DNA from: Sphingobacteriales bacterium
Lineage (GTDB): Bacteria; Bacteroidota; Bacteroidia; Sphingobacteriales; Sphingobacteriaceae
Direction of reading: 5' to 3'
Assembly (NCBI GenBank): GCA_020058405.1
Contig: JAGVEE010000193.1
Location: 1-6,718, forward strand
Length of the DNA stretch: 6,718 bases
Shown here: piece by piece, positions 1-6,092 of the stretch
Layout: every line of letters starts with the position of its first letter
How positions within the stretch are numbered: position 1 is the stretch's first letter
The notes under the pieces: model-generated
Told to the model about the DNA's origin: nothing
The model's input: the letters and a program-made list of their open reading frames with translations, nothing else
Databases searched by the model: none
Made by a program: the position numbers and the translations under genes

Positions 1-1
1 C

Positions 2-1210
2 AAAACTTTTACTGAAGGTAGAGACCGAATTAATTTAGGCAGTTTAGGGTTTACAGTAACTCAATTAAACCAAGATTACTCAGGCGGGGAAGTTCAAAAC
101 GGATGGGTTTCTTACACCTTTGGATTTGGGATGAATAGGGTAAATAATTATTATGAAAACAGGTATTTTTCTGGCTTAAATGATAAAAGTTCTATTGCAC
201 AGTATTATGCAGAACTTGCCAATGGCAGAGATGCCTTGAGTTTCCCAGATACTAACATTACTTCTTTAGAAGACATGGCTTGGTTTGGATATGTAATAGA
301 TTACGATACTACTTCTAACTCTTTTGTGCCAATTACAAACGGAAATAATAATCAAAAACAAACGGATAGAATTGAAGGGTACAAAAACGAATGGACTTTT
401 GCAGTAGGAGCAAATTACTCAAACACCCTTTATTTAGGAGCTTCTTTGAGCATCGGCTCCTTGCGATATAACAGAACAAGTAAATTTACAGAGAGTAATA
501 TCAACGACCCGGCTTATAGTTTATCTCAAATAAATGTGAATGAGAAATTAGAAGTAAATGGTAGTTCCGTAAATTTAAAAATAGGTGCAATTGTTCGTCC
601 AGTTGATTTCATGAGAATAGGACTAAGTGTACAAACACCAGATTATTATAGTTTTGACGAAGGTTTTATTACCGATTTAAGCACGGTTGCTTTTAACGGA
701 TCAAACACTTATACCCCACTCGAATATTTATTTCAATATAAATTAAGAACACCCTTTAGGTACCAAGGAGGAATTGCATTTTTCTTTAATAAAATCGGCT
801 TAATTTCTGCGGATGTGGAGATGCTTGATTATGCAAATAACAGGTTAAGTGCAGGTGGAGAGTTTAGCGATTTTGGTGCGGTAGAAAATACGGTAATCGA
901 AAACATTTATCAAAGTGCCATAAACACAAGGTTTGGTGCAGAGGCAAAAGCCGGACCGCTATCTTTTAGAGCAGGTTATGCTGTGTTTGGCGACCCTTTT
1001 AAAAGCTCAGCTGTAGATGGATCTAGAACTTTTATTACTGGTGGAGTTGGTTACAGATATGAACAATATTATGTTGATGTTGCTTTTGTAAATCAACAAT
1101 ATACTAGCCAATACACTCCTTACTCATTATCAAATTCAGAATTAAATCCAATTATCAAAAACAATCACCAAGTGAACTCCGTTGTGCTTACATTTGGAAC
1201 AAAGTTTTAA
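2..1210 (+). CDS. OmpP1/FadL-family outer-membrane transport protein, 3' part
   Basis: The frame is open from base 2, giving 402 codons up to the TAA at 1208-1210, so the gene begins before the window. The ATG at 131 is an internal methionine within conserved barrel sequence (VSYTFGFGMNRVNNYY) and should not be taken as the start. The visible part has alternating polar/hydrophobic beta-strand character, many Tyr, Asn and Ser residues, and ends in LTFGTKF with a C-terminal Phe, as expected of a barrel assembled by the BAM machinery. The pattern matches Bacteroidota members of the OmpP1/FadL (Toluene_X) family, which form 14-stranded channels for hydrophobic molecules. These are usually around 500 residues, so roughly the first 100, with the signal peptide and N-terminal plug, are missing. 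The substrate cannot be told. The UbiD-family gene follows after 6 bp, suggesting co-transcription. An older database name for such proteins is hemin receptor, which I would not rely on. Confidence 0.85.
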   Translation, partial: KTFTEGRDRINLGSLGFTVTQLNQDYSGGEVQNGWVSYTFGFGMNRVNNYYENRYFSGLNDKSSIAQYYAELANGRDALSFPDTNITSLEDMAWFGYVIDYDTTSNSFVPITNGNNNQKQTDRIEGYKNEWTFAVGANYSNTLYLGASLSIGSLRYNRTSKFTESNINDPAYSLSQINVNEKLEVNGSSVNLKIGAIVRPVDFMRIGLSVQTPDYYSFDEGFITDLSTVAFNGSNTYTPLEYLFQYKLRTPFRYQGGIAFFFNKIGLISADVEMLDYANNRLSAGGEFSDFGAVENTVIENIYQSAINTRFGAEAKAGPLSFRAGYAVFGDPFKSSAVDGSRTFITGGVGYRYEQYYVDVAFVNQQYTSQYTPYSLSNSELNPIIKNNHQVNSVVLTFGTKF

Positions 1211-1216
1211 CGATAA

Positions 1217-3118
1217 ATGGCATATAAAAATCTTCAACATTTTATTCAACGCTTAGAAGAAGCAGGTGAACTTGTACGCATTAAAGAATTTGTAGATCCT
1301 AAACTTCAGATTACTGAAATAACCGACCGTATTTCTAAACAATATGGCCCAGCACTTTTGTTTGAAAATACTGGAACAGATTTCCCTGTACTTATTAACT
1401 CTATGGGAAATTATAAACGCATGTGCATGGCATTAGGCGTAGAAAACATGGACGACATTAGTAAGGAAATTGAAGGCATGTTTAAAATGCTTACAGGTCC
1501 TAAAGATTCAATATTAGACAAGCTTAAAATGTTGCCTAAACTTGGGCAAATATCTTCTTGGATGCCTAAAGTAGTTTCGGGTAAAGGCGAATGTCAGGAA
1601 GTAGTAATGAAAAACCCTGATATTACTAAATTTCCGGTGCTTACTTGTTGGCCAGAAGATGGCGGACCATTTATTACCCTCCCAGTTATACATACAAAAG
1701 ATCCACATACCGGCATTAGAAATGTAGGCATGTACCGCATGCAGGTGTTTGAACCTACCATGACGGGTATGCACTGGCATAAACACAAAGTTTCGGCTAG
1801 GCATTATAATGAATATAAAGCACTCGGACAAAAAATGCCAGTAGCTGTTGCCTTAGGCGGCGACCCAGTTTATACGTATGCAGCTACTGCCCCACTCCCA
1901 GATGGTATTGATGAGTATATGTTAGCGGGATTTTTGCGCAAGAAAAAAGTAGAGTTGGTACAATGTTTAACACAAGATATACAAGTACCTGCCGATGCCG
2001 ATATAATAATTGAAGGATATGTAGACCCTGCGGAGGATTGGATTTGGGAAGGCCCATTTGGCGACCATACCGGTTATTACTCATTAGCAGATTGGTATCC
2101 ACGTTTCCATATTACCTGTATTACGCACCGTAAAAATGCAGTGTTCCCGGCAACCATTGTGGGCATTCCACCACAAGAAGATGCATGGATAGGTAAAGCA
2201 ACTGAGCGTATCTTTTTAGCTCCCATAAAAATGACTATGGTGCCAGAGATTATTGACATGGTGTTGCCAATGGAAGGTGTGTTTCATAATTTAGTGATAG
2301 TAAAAATTAAAAAAGATTATGCGGGCCAAGCATTAAAAGTAATGAACTCTATGTGGGGTGCAGGGCAAATGATGTTTACTAAAATGATGGTGGTAGTTGA
2401 TGGTGATGTGAACATACATGATAATTTAGCGGTTGCAAAATACATCTCAGAAAATGTAGATCCACAAAATGATATTATTTACTCAAATGGACCTATGGAT
2501 GTGTTAGATCATTCGTGTTCTAAAGCAGCATTTGGTGGCAAAATGGGTATAGATGCAACCAAGAAGTTCCCAGAAGAGAAACGCTCGGAAAGCATTATAA
2601 ACACTGCACACATCCTAATAAATAAAGAAGAAATAAAATCAACCTACACAGAAATAAAAGACATCAACGATTCTTTATTACAACTAGGTGTTTCGTTGGT
2701 AGTGGTATCTGTAGAAAAAAATAGAAAAGGGCATATTGCAGAGTTGAACAAAGCGCTGTTTGAGCATGAAGGTTTTAAACAAGTGAAAGTAATTATCTTC
2801 TTAGAACATACTATTGATATTAGCGATTTAGCAGATGCTGTTTGGAGATTTTCTAACAACGTAGATCCTAAGCGCGATGCTTTTACGGTAAATGCTTTTT
2901 CTGATGATGAAATTTCGCATGTAGGTTTTGACGGTACTCGTAAAACAAAAGAACTCGATGGCTTTACACGTGATTGGCCAAATATTTTAGCTAATACACC
3001 AGAAATAATAGAACAAGTAGATGCAATGTGGGATAAACTAGGCCTTGGCCCCTTGATTCCTTCGCCATCTAGGAAATATATTAAGCAGGTGTATGAAGGC
3101 GGAGCGATAGCAAGATAA
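1217..3118 (+). CDS. UbiD-family prenylated-FMN decarboxylase (probably menaquinone biosynthesis)
   Basis: A 633-residue UbiD-family enzyme. UbiD enzymes use prenylated FMN, made by a UbiX partner not in this window, for reversible decarboxylation of aromatic or unsaturated acids. The active-site residues known from Fdc1 can be placed: Asn169 and Arg174 in NVGMYRMQ (Fdc1 N168/R173), Glu233 in IDEYMLAG (metal ligand E233), and Glu278 and Asp283 in WEGPFGDHTGYY (E277/E282). His186 or His190 is the likely metal histidine. It is therefore probably active. E. coli UbiD has 497 residues; the extra length comes from an insert near residues 60-125 and a C-terminal extension after about 455 that looks like a second copy of the C-terminal domain. 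Bacteroidota use menaquinone, so a role in the menaquinone route (SCO4490-like decarboxylase of the futalosine pathway) is plausible, but the substrate is inferred; I give no symbol because ubiD implies ubiquinone. ATG 1217 lies 6 bp after the upstream stop and lacks a Shine-Dalgarno sequence. Confidence 0.9.
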   Translation: MAYKNLQHFIQRLEEAGELVRIKEFVDPKLQITEITDRISKQYGPALLFENTGTDFPVLINSMGNYKRMCMALGVENMDDISKEIEGMFKMLTGPKDSILDKLKMLPKLGQISSWMPKVVSGKGECQEVVMKNPDITKFPVLTCWPEDGGPFITLPVIHTKDPHTGIRNVGMYRMQVFEPTMTGMHWHKHKVSARHYNEYKALGQKMPVAVALGGDPVYTYAATAPLPDGIDEYMLAGFLRKKKVELVQCLTQDIQVPADADIIIEGYVDPAEDWIWEGPFGDHTGYYSLADWYPRFHITCITHRKNAVFPATIVGIPPQEDAWIGKATERIFLAPIKMTMVPEIIDMVLPMEGVFHNLVIVKIKKDYAGQALKVMNSMWGAGQMMFTKMMVVVDGDVNIHDNLAVAKYISENVDPQNDIIYSNGPMDVLDHSCSKAAFGGKMGIDATKKFPEEKRSESIINTAHILINKEEIKSTYTEIKDINDSLLQLGVSLVVVSVEKNRKGHIAELNKALFEHEGFKQVKVIIFLEHTIDISDLADAVWRFSNNVDPKRDAFTVNAFSDDEISHVGFDGTRKTKELDGFTRDWPNILANTPEIIEQVDAMWDKLGLGPLIPSPSRKYIKQVYEGGAIAR

Positions 3119-3149
3119 TTGTGAATGGTAAATTGTGAATGGTGAATTA
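3119..3149 (+). repeat. Heptamer repeat tract after the UbiD-family stop
   Basis: Starting directly after the TAA of the UbiD-family gene, the sequence reads TTG then TGAATGG, TAAATTG, TGAATGG, TGAATTA: four units with a 7-bp period. Seen another way, AATTGTGAATGGT (3117-3129) recurs 14 bp later (3131-3143). The same TGAATGG and TGAATTA units occur on the other strand at 3178-3206, so the two arms can pair imperfectly (3137-3150 with 3183-3196, 12 of 14 Watson-Crick). Between the arms lies a short AACAT/ATGTT hairpin (3156-3171). There is no U-run, so this is not an obvious intrinsic terminator. Confidence 0.7.
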
Positions 3150-3177
3150 TAGTATAACATTTAACTATGTTGCACCC

Positions 3178-3206
3178 CATTCATAATTCATAATTCATAA
3201 TTCATT
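3178..3206 (-). repeat. TGAATTA heptamer tract at the 3' end of the small membrane-protein gene
   Basis: On the plus strand this is ATTCATA three times plus six further bases (3179-3205). On the minus strand, the sense strand of the neighbouring small gene, it reads TGAATTA three times followed by TGAATGG. The small gene's TGA stop (3195-3197) is the first base triplet of one of these units, and its last codons overlap the tract. The same heptamers follow the convergent UbiD-family gene in its own sense orientation at 3119-3149, so each gene's 3' end carries the same repeat family in the same relative orientation. Confidence 0.75.
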
Positions 3207-3362
3207 CGGAATATTAATTTTGGTGGCGTTTTTAATAAATAGTAAGCCCATAAATATTGCCAAACCATTAAATAGGCTTTCGTACACAATAGTAGATGAC
3301 GTGTACGAAAGCACTATAAAAACTAAACCCAACATTAAACTAATAAAAGATTTTACTTGCAT
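3195..3362 (-). CDS. Small two-helix membrane protein, 55 aa, unknown function
   Basis: An ATG at 3362 opens 55 codons ending in TGA at 3195-3197. The product is MQVKSFISLMLGLVFIVLSY at its N terminus, a hydrophobic segment spanning about residues 5-26, then a short link with Glu28, then a second hydrophobic segment at about 30-43 (FNGLAIFMGLLFI), then a Lys/Asn-rich tail (Lys44, Lys48). The charge pattern (Lys4 and the tail inside, Glu28 outside) predicts a hairpin in the inner membrane with both ends in the cytoplasm. The gene starts 11 bp after the isocitrate dehydrogenase stop on the same strand, so it is probably translated from the same mRNA. I do not recognise a family. A perfect 12-bp inverted repeat lies inside codons 17-29, and the 3' end runs into a heptamer repeat, so part of this reading frame could be fortuitous. 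The plus-strand frame over the same bases (3220-3414) has no comparable structure and runs into the dehydrogenase gene. Confidence 0.55.
   Translation of the reverse strand: MQVKSFISLMLGLVFIVLSYTSSTIVYESLFNGLAIFMGLLFIKNATKINIPNEL
3276..3312. repeat. Perfect 12-bp inverted repeat (strong hairpin)
   Basis: GCTTTCGTACAC (3276-3287) and GTGTACGAAAGC (3301-3312) are exact reverse complements, separated by 13 bases. It would fold into a stable stem in RNA from either strand. It lies in the convergent zone downstream of isocitrate dehydrogenase, inside the small membrane-protein frame. No T-run follows on either strand, so a classical intrinsic terminator is not supported; an mRNA 3'-end stabiliser, a protein-binding palindrome or a remnant of a repeat element are alternatives. 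Confidence 0.75.
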
Positions 3363-3373
3363 AAGTCTGAAGT

Positions 3374-4810
3374 TTATTGACCTTGACCTAAAGAGAATGC
3401 AATTTGACCGTTGAACTTATATAAATTTTCGGTTTTTACTATATCAATATTTTCATCTACACTTTTACTCAACAACTCAATTATATCTTTATTATCTATC
3501 GCCTCATTGTTCTCTGTTGTAAATCTACAACGCCAATGATCTGTGCAGAAAGTTTCCTCGAAACCGTTTGGCCAAACTTTAATTCCACGATTGGTAATCA
3601 TAGTTAACCTTGCATTATTGCTCTCAATTTTTTGTACAATAGTTGCTAATTCATTTGGATTTTCTCCTCGCCAATGTACAAACAGATCTACACCTACTAG
3701 TTCTTTGGCTGCTGCTTCTTTGCGTTTATACTTTGGCAATTGTAATGCTGTATTATTTGAATATTCTACAGCTTTAAATAAATTTGGTTTTTCACCCAAA
3801 TTAGAAATCACCGCTTCTGCAAATTCTTTTGTTCCTATCTTTTGCTTACTCAAGCCTTCTGTATAAATATCAAAAGTATGTAATCCATCTTCGAGTGTTT
3901 TTAACCAGGCGTTCATTATCTTTTCGGCAACAGCTGTTTGTCCGATGTGATTTAGCATCATTACAGCCCCATGAATTAAGCCCGATGGGTTTGCAATGTT
4001 TTGGCCTGCAATTAAAGGTGCCGAGCCATGTATCGCTTCAAACATAGAACACTCTTCTCCAATATTGGCTGAACCCGCCAATCCAACAGAACCTGTTATT
4101 TGAGCCGCAACATCACTTAATATATCGCCATAAAGATTTGGCATTACAATAACATCAAACATCTCGGGAGTATCTGCTAGTCTTGCAGCTCCAATATCTA
4201 CAATCCAATGTTCGTTTTCAATGTCGGTATATTCAGCTGCAATTTCATTAAACACCTTGTGAAACAAGCCATCTGTTTGTTTCATAATATTGTCTTTTGT
4301 GAAACAGCTAACCTTTTTTCTGTTTTGTTGACGGGCATATTCAAATGCATACCTAATTATTTTTTCGCAACCAGGTCTGCTTATTAGCTTTAAGCATTGA
4401 ACTACTTCGTCTGTTTGTTGATGCTCGATTCCAGCATATAAATCTTCTTCGTTCTCCCTAATTATTACCAAATCCATTATTGGGTGTTTCGTTTTTACGA
4501 AAGGATGTAAACTAACACAAGGGCGTACATTAGAGTACAATCCCAAAAATTTTCTGGTAGAAACATTTAAACTCTTATAACCGCCGCCTTGAGGAGTAGT
4601 AATGGGTGCTTTAAGAAATATTTTGTTTCCCCTTATGGTATCCCAATCTTTAGCTGCTATACCTGATGAATTACCAGCTAAATAAACCTTCTCACCTATC
4701 TCAATTTCATCAATCTCAATATCTGCTCCAGCTTTTTCTAAAATCAATAAAGTAGCATTCATTATTTCTGGACCAATGCCATCACCCTTTGCAACAGTAA
4801 TTCTCTTCAT
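3374..4810 (-). CDS. icd: Isocitrate dehydrogenase, TtIDH/ICDH_alpha type
   Basis: A 478-residue enzyme oxidising isocitrate to 2-oxoglutarate and CO2 in the cytoplasmic TCA cycle. Residues 1 to about 340 are the isocitrate/isopropylmalate dehydrogenase fold: GDGIGPE at 9-15; the isocitrate-binding set Ser80, Asn82, Arg86, Arg96, Arg118 and Tyr125 (E. coli S113, N115, R119, R129, R153, Y160); Lys172; and metal ligands Asp205, Asp229 and Asp233 (D283, D307, D311). Residues about 345-478 form the additional C-terminal domain seen in the Thermus and Rickettsia-type enzymes and absent from E. coli Icd. The coenzyme pocket reads HGSAPLIAG: Leu266 and Ile267 replace the NADP-binding Lys344/Tyr345 of E. 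coli, and Phe313/Thr317 replace Tyr391/Arg395, so NAD use or mixed specificity is more likely than strict NADP use (inference). ATG 4810 is right because GDGIGPE sits at the normal distance from the N terminus. It is preceded by 162 bp of AT-rich DNA and followed after 11 bp by a small membrane-protein gene. Confidence 0.94.
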   Translation of the reverse strand: MKRITVAKGDGIGPEIMNATLLILEKAGADIEIDEIEIGEKVYLAGNSSGIAAKDWDTIRGNKIFLKAPITTPQGGGYKSLNVSTRKFLGLYSNVRPCVSLHPFVKTKHPIMDLVIIRENEEDLYAGIEHQQTDEVVQCLKLISRPGCEKIIRYAFEYARQQNRKKVSCFTKDNIMKQTDGLFHKVFNEIAAEYTDIENEHWIVDIGAARLADTPEMFDVIVMPNLYGDILSDVAAQITGSVGLAGSANIGEECSMFEAIHGSAPLIAGQNIANPSGLIHGAVMMLNHIGQTAVAEKIMNAWLKTLEDGLHTFDIYTEGLSKQKIGTKEFAEAVISNLGEKPNLFKAVEYSNNTALQLPKYKRKEAAAKELVGVDLFVHWRGENPNELATIVQKIESNNARLTMITNRGIKVWPNGFEETFCTDHWRCRFTTENNEAIDNKDIIELLSKSVDENIDIVKTENLYKFNGQIAFSLGQGQ

Positions 4811-4837
4811 TTTATAGTAATGTTTAAATTAATGATA

Positions 4838-4845
4838 CAAATATG
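4838..4845 (-). promoter_or_regulatory. icd: Possible -7 promoter element upstream of isocitrate dehydrogenase
   Basis: The minus strand reads CATATTTG here, one mismatch from the Bacteroidota -7 consensus TAnnTTTG, and lies 27 bp before the isocitrate dehydrogenase ATG, leaving a short 5' leader. I cannot find a matching -33 TTG/TTTG at the usual 19-21 bp spacing, so the call is weak. The 162-bp gap (4811-4972) is the most likely place for an independent promoter for this gene. Confidence 0.25.
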
Positions 4846-4972
4846 TACGTTTCAATTCATAAGTTTTTATTTATAATAATAATGATATTCATAAAATAAA
4901 ATTATGGATTAGAAAGTCGATCAATAGTTATTCTACTATTAATATTTATTGTTTTACGAATAAAAGGATTGA

Positions 4973-5515
4973 CTAATAATTCAGGACACATGCTGCATCT
5001 CCAAATTCAGATAATTCAATTAGCTCCGCTTCAATACGAGCCGACCATTGCTTTTGCATGGTTTTATTGATGGAATGATTGGTTTCAGAGTCGTATAATT
5101 TTTGCTGATTGCCTAGATCTTTATTGTATTTTACAAAAACTGCATTTACCTCTTCGTTTAATTTCTTAACATTAAACTTTTTTTCTTTTAGTGCTTTTCT
5201 TATTTTTCTTGCATACACTTCTGATAAATCGAAATGCCTACGCTCATGTTCTAATACTATAGAGTCGCTTGTGCTGGTCCAGGATTTGTTAGTGATGAAA
5301 AAATTCTCAATTACAATTATTAAATTATTGTTGGCATCGTATTTAGAATTTAGGGTGATGGTGCTAGCTGTAAGTGCAACTGTTTTAAAAGAAGTATTTG
5401 GTCGAGCTTTAAAATCCGACCACTCGATGCTGCGAGATCCCCATGAAATCAAATCATCTTTTGGGTTTACAAAAGAAAGTAAGGCAACGGAAGCTAATAT
5501 TAATAAGGTTTTCAT
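4973..5515 (-). CDS. DUF922-family secreted protein with HExxH motif (putative Zn-dependent protease)
   Basis: A 180-residue protein starting with a Sec-type signal sequence (MKTLLILASVALLSF, about residues 1-17), so the rest should be periplasmic or outside the inner membrane. No lipobox cysteine is visible. The start is fixed: an in-frame TAG lies 12 bases upstream of the ATG. The mature part matches the DUF922 family of putative zinc proteases: ISWGSRSIEWSDFKARP near residues 23-39, then LEHERRHFDLSEVYARKIRK at 89-108 containing His90-Glu91-x-x-His94 with Asp96 and Glu99 nearby, and a C-terminal YDSETNHS block (141-148) with His147, a possible third ligand, followed by QKQWSARIEAEL. Proteolysis has not been shown for the family as far as I know; zinc binding is inferred from the motif. 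It lies 30 bp downstream of the second SRPBCC gene on the same strand, probably in the same operon, with a heptamer repeat filling that gap. Confidence 0.85.
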   Translation of the reverse strand: MKTLLILASVALLSFVNPKDDLISWGSRSIEWSDFKARPNTSFKTVALTASTITLNSKYDANNNLIIVIENFFITNKSWTSTSDSIVLEHERRHFDLSEVYARKIRKALKEKKFNVKKLNEEVNAVFVKYNKDLGNQQKLYDSETNHSINKTMQKQWSARIEAELIELSEFGDAACVLNY

Positions 5516-5525
5516 GGGCCAATTC

Positions 5526-5553
5526 TAACGACTAACGACTAATATCTAACGAC
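5526..5553 (-). repeat. TAACGAC heptamer tract across the SRPBCC-gene stop codon
   Basis: Four 7-bp units in exact register on the plus strand: TAACGAC (5526-5532), TAACGAC (5533-5539), degenerate TAATATC (5540-5546) and TAACGAC (5547-5553). The stop codon of the downstream SRPBCC gene (TAG, minus strand 5546-5548) and its last codons Ser-Arg are made of this repeat. The tract then fills most of the 30 bp before the DUF922 start. Confidence 0.75.
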
Positions 5554-6067
5554 TTATTTCAGCAAGCTTTTGCAAGCTCCTCTCCATTCCTGCACCGAGA
5601 ATTGAATCGAGAAAAAGGCAAAAATATCTTTTAACCGGATTTTTACCAGCATCTAGTGTTACCTTCCAATTAATGGTTAGGGTAGCATCTGAGTTTTGGG
5701 TAATTGCAATAGCACCCATATAAGGCGCGTATTTGTATAAGCGCATTGCATATTTTATGGAGGTGGGTTTTGTGCTTTCTATAATTATGACCTTACCAAT
5801 TCCAAAAGAATTATCCCAAGTTTGAGTGGCTCCAACGCCTTCATGTTCCCCTTCATACTTTATAAGTACTGTATCTTTTTTAGTAAACCAATCTGCCCAA
5901 TTCTGCCAGTTTTTAATAGTATTTATTTGCTCGAAAACACTGTCGGCATTGGCTTTTACGGTTATACTGCGTTCTACATATCCTTGTTTTGGAAGTGCAA
6001 ATGATAGAACAAAAAGTATTGCACAAATACCTAGTACATAAAAAAGTGGCTTCTTAAAATTTTTCAT
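5546..6067 (-). CDS. Membrane-anchored SRPBCC (START/Bet v1-like) protein, downstream paralog
   Basis: A 173-residue protein with one N-terminal hydrophobic segment (about residues 8-25) and no clear signal-peptidase site, then an SRPBCC/polyketide-cyclase-like domain. The opening motif VERSITVKANADSVFEQINT (31-50), followed by KNWQNWADW, is typical of this superfamily, in which a helix-grip fold encloses a hydrophobic ligand. Lys/Arg residues at the very N terminus suggest the domain lies on the periplasmic side. No catalytic residues or ligand can be assigned. It aligns without gaps to the product of the gene 25 bp upstream (6093-6611), with about 68 of 172 residues identical by eye, so the pair arose by tandem duplication. 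Its final codons and stop lie in a 7-bp repeat tract, so the extreme C terminus may vary between strains. Confidence 0.8.
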   Translation of the reverse strand: MKNFKKPLFYVLGICAILFVLSFALPKQGYVERSITVKANADSVFEQINTIKNWQNWADWFTKKDTVLIKYEGEHEGVGATQTWDNSFGIGKVIIIESTKPTSIKYAMRLYKYAPYMGAIAITQNSDATLTINWKVTLDAGKNPVKRYFCLFLDSILGAGMERSLQKLAEISR

Positions 6068-6092
6068 TTTATACTATTTAATTTTATTAAAT

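Noticed and set aside
131..133. ATG at 131 as the start of the outer-membrane protein
   Set aside because: The frame is open to base 2 and the preceding residues continue beta-barrel sequence, so the gene begins outside the window.
1514..2259. Several 60-105-codon minus-strand frames within the UbiD-family gene
   Set aside because: All lie opposite the most conserved catalytic part of the enzyme and have no recognisable features.
2644..3180. 178-codon minus-strand frame opposite the UbiD-family gene
   Set aside because: It is antisense to clearly conserved UbiD coding sequence, is rich in Ser/Thr/Cys as expected of a reverse-frame shadow, and shows no domain pattern.
3119..3206. CRISPR array
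   Set aside because: The repeats are 7 bp and contiguous, with no unique spacers and no cas genes nearby.
3220..3414. 64-codon plus-strand frame in the convergent region
   Set aside because: It overlaps the 3' end of icd in antisense and has no membrane segments or motifs; the minus-strand 55-codon frame explains the same bases better.
3543..4047. Plus-strand frames of 107 and 72 codons opposite icd
   Set aside because: They are antisense to the coenzyme-binding and C-terminal regions of isocitrate dehydrogenase and have no support.
4923..4940. AATAGT/ACTATT hairpin downstream of the DUF922 gene as a terminator
   Set aside because: The stem is only 6 bp, AT-rich, and no T-run follows on the minus strand; such stems are common in AT-rich DNA.
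5109..5528. 139-codon plus-strand frame opposite the DUF922 gene
   Set aside because: The minus-strand frame has a signal peptide and conserved HExxH block; this one is Phe/Ser/Leu-rich as expected of the complement.
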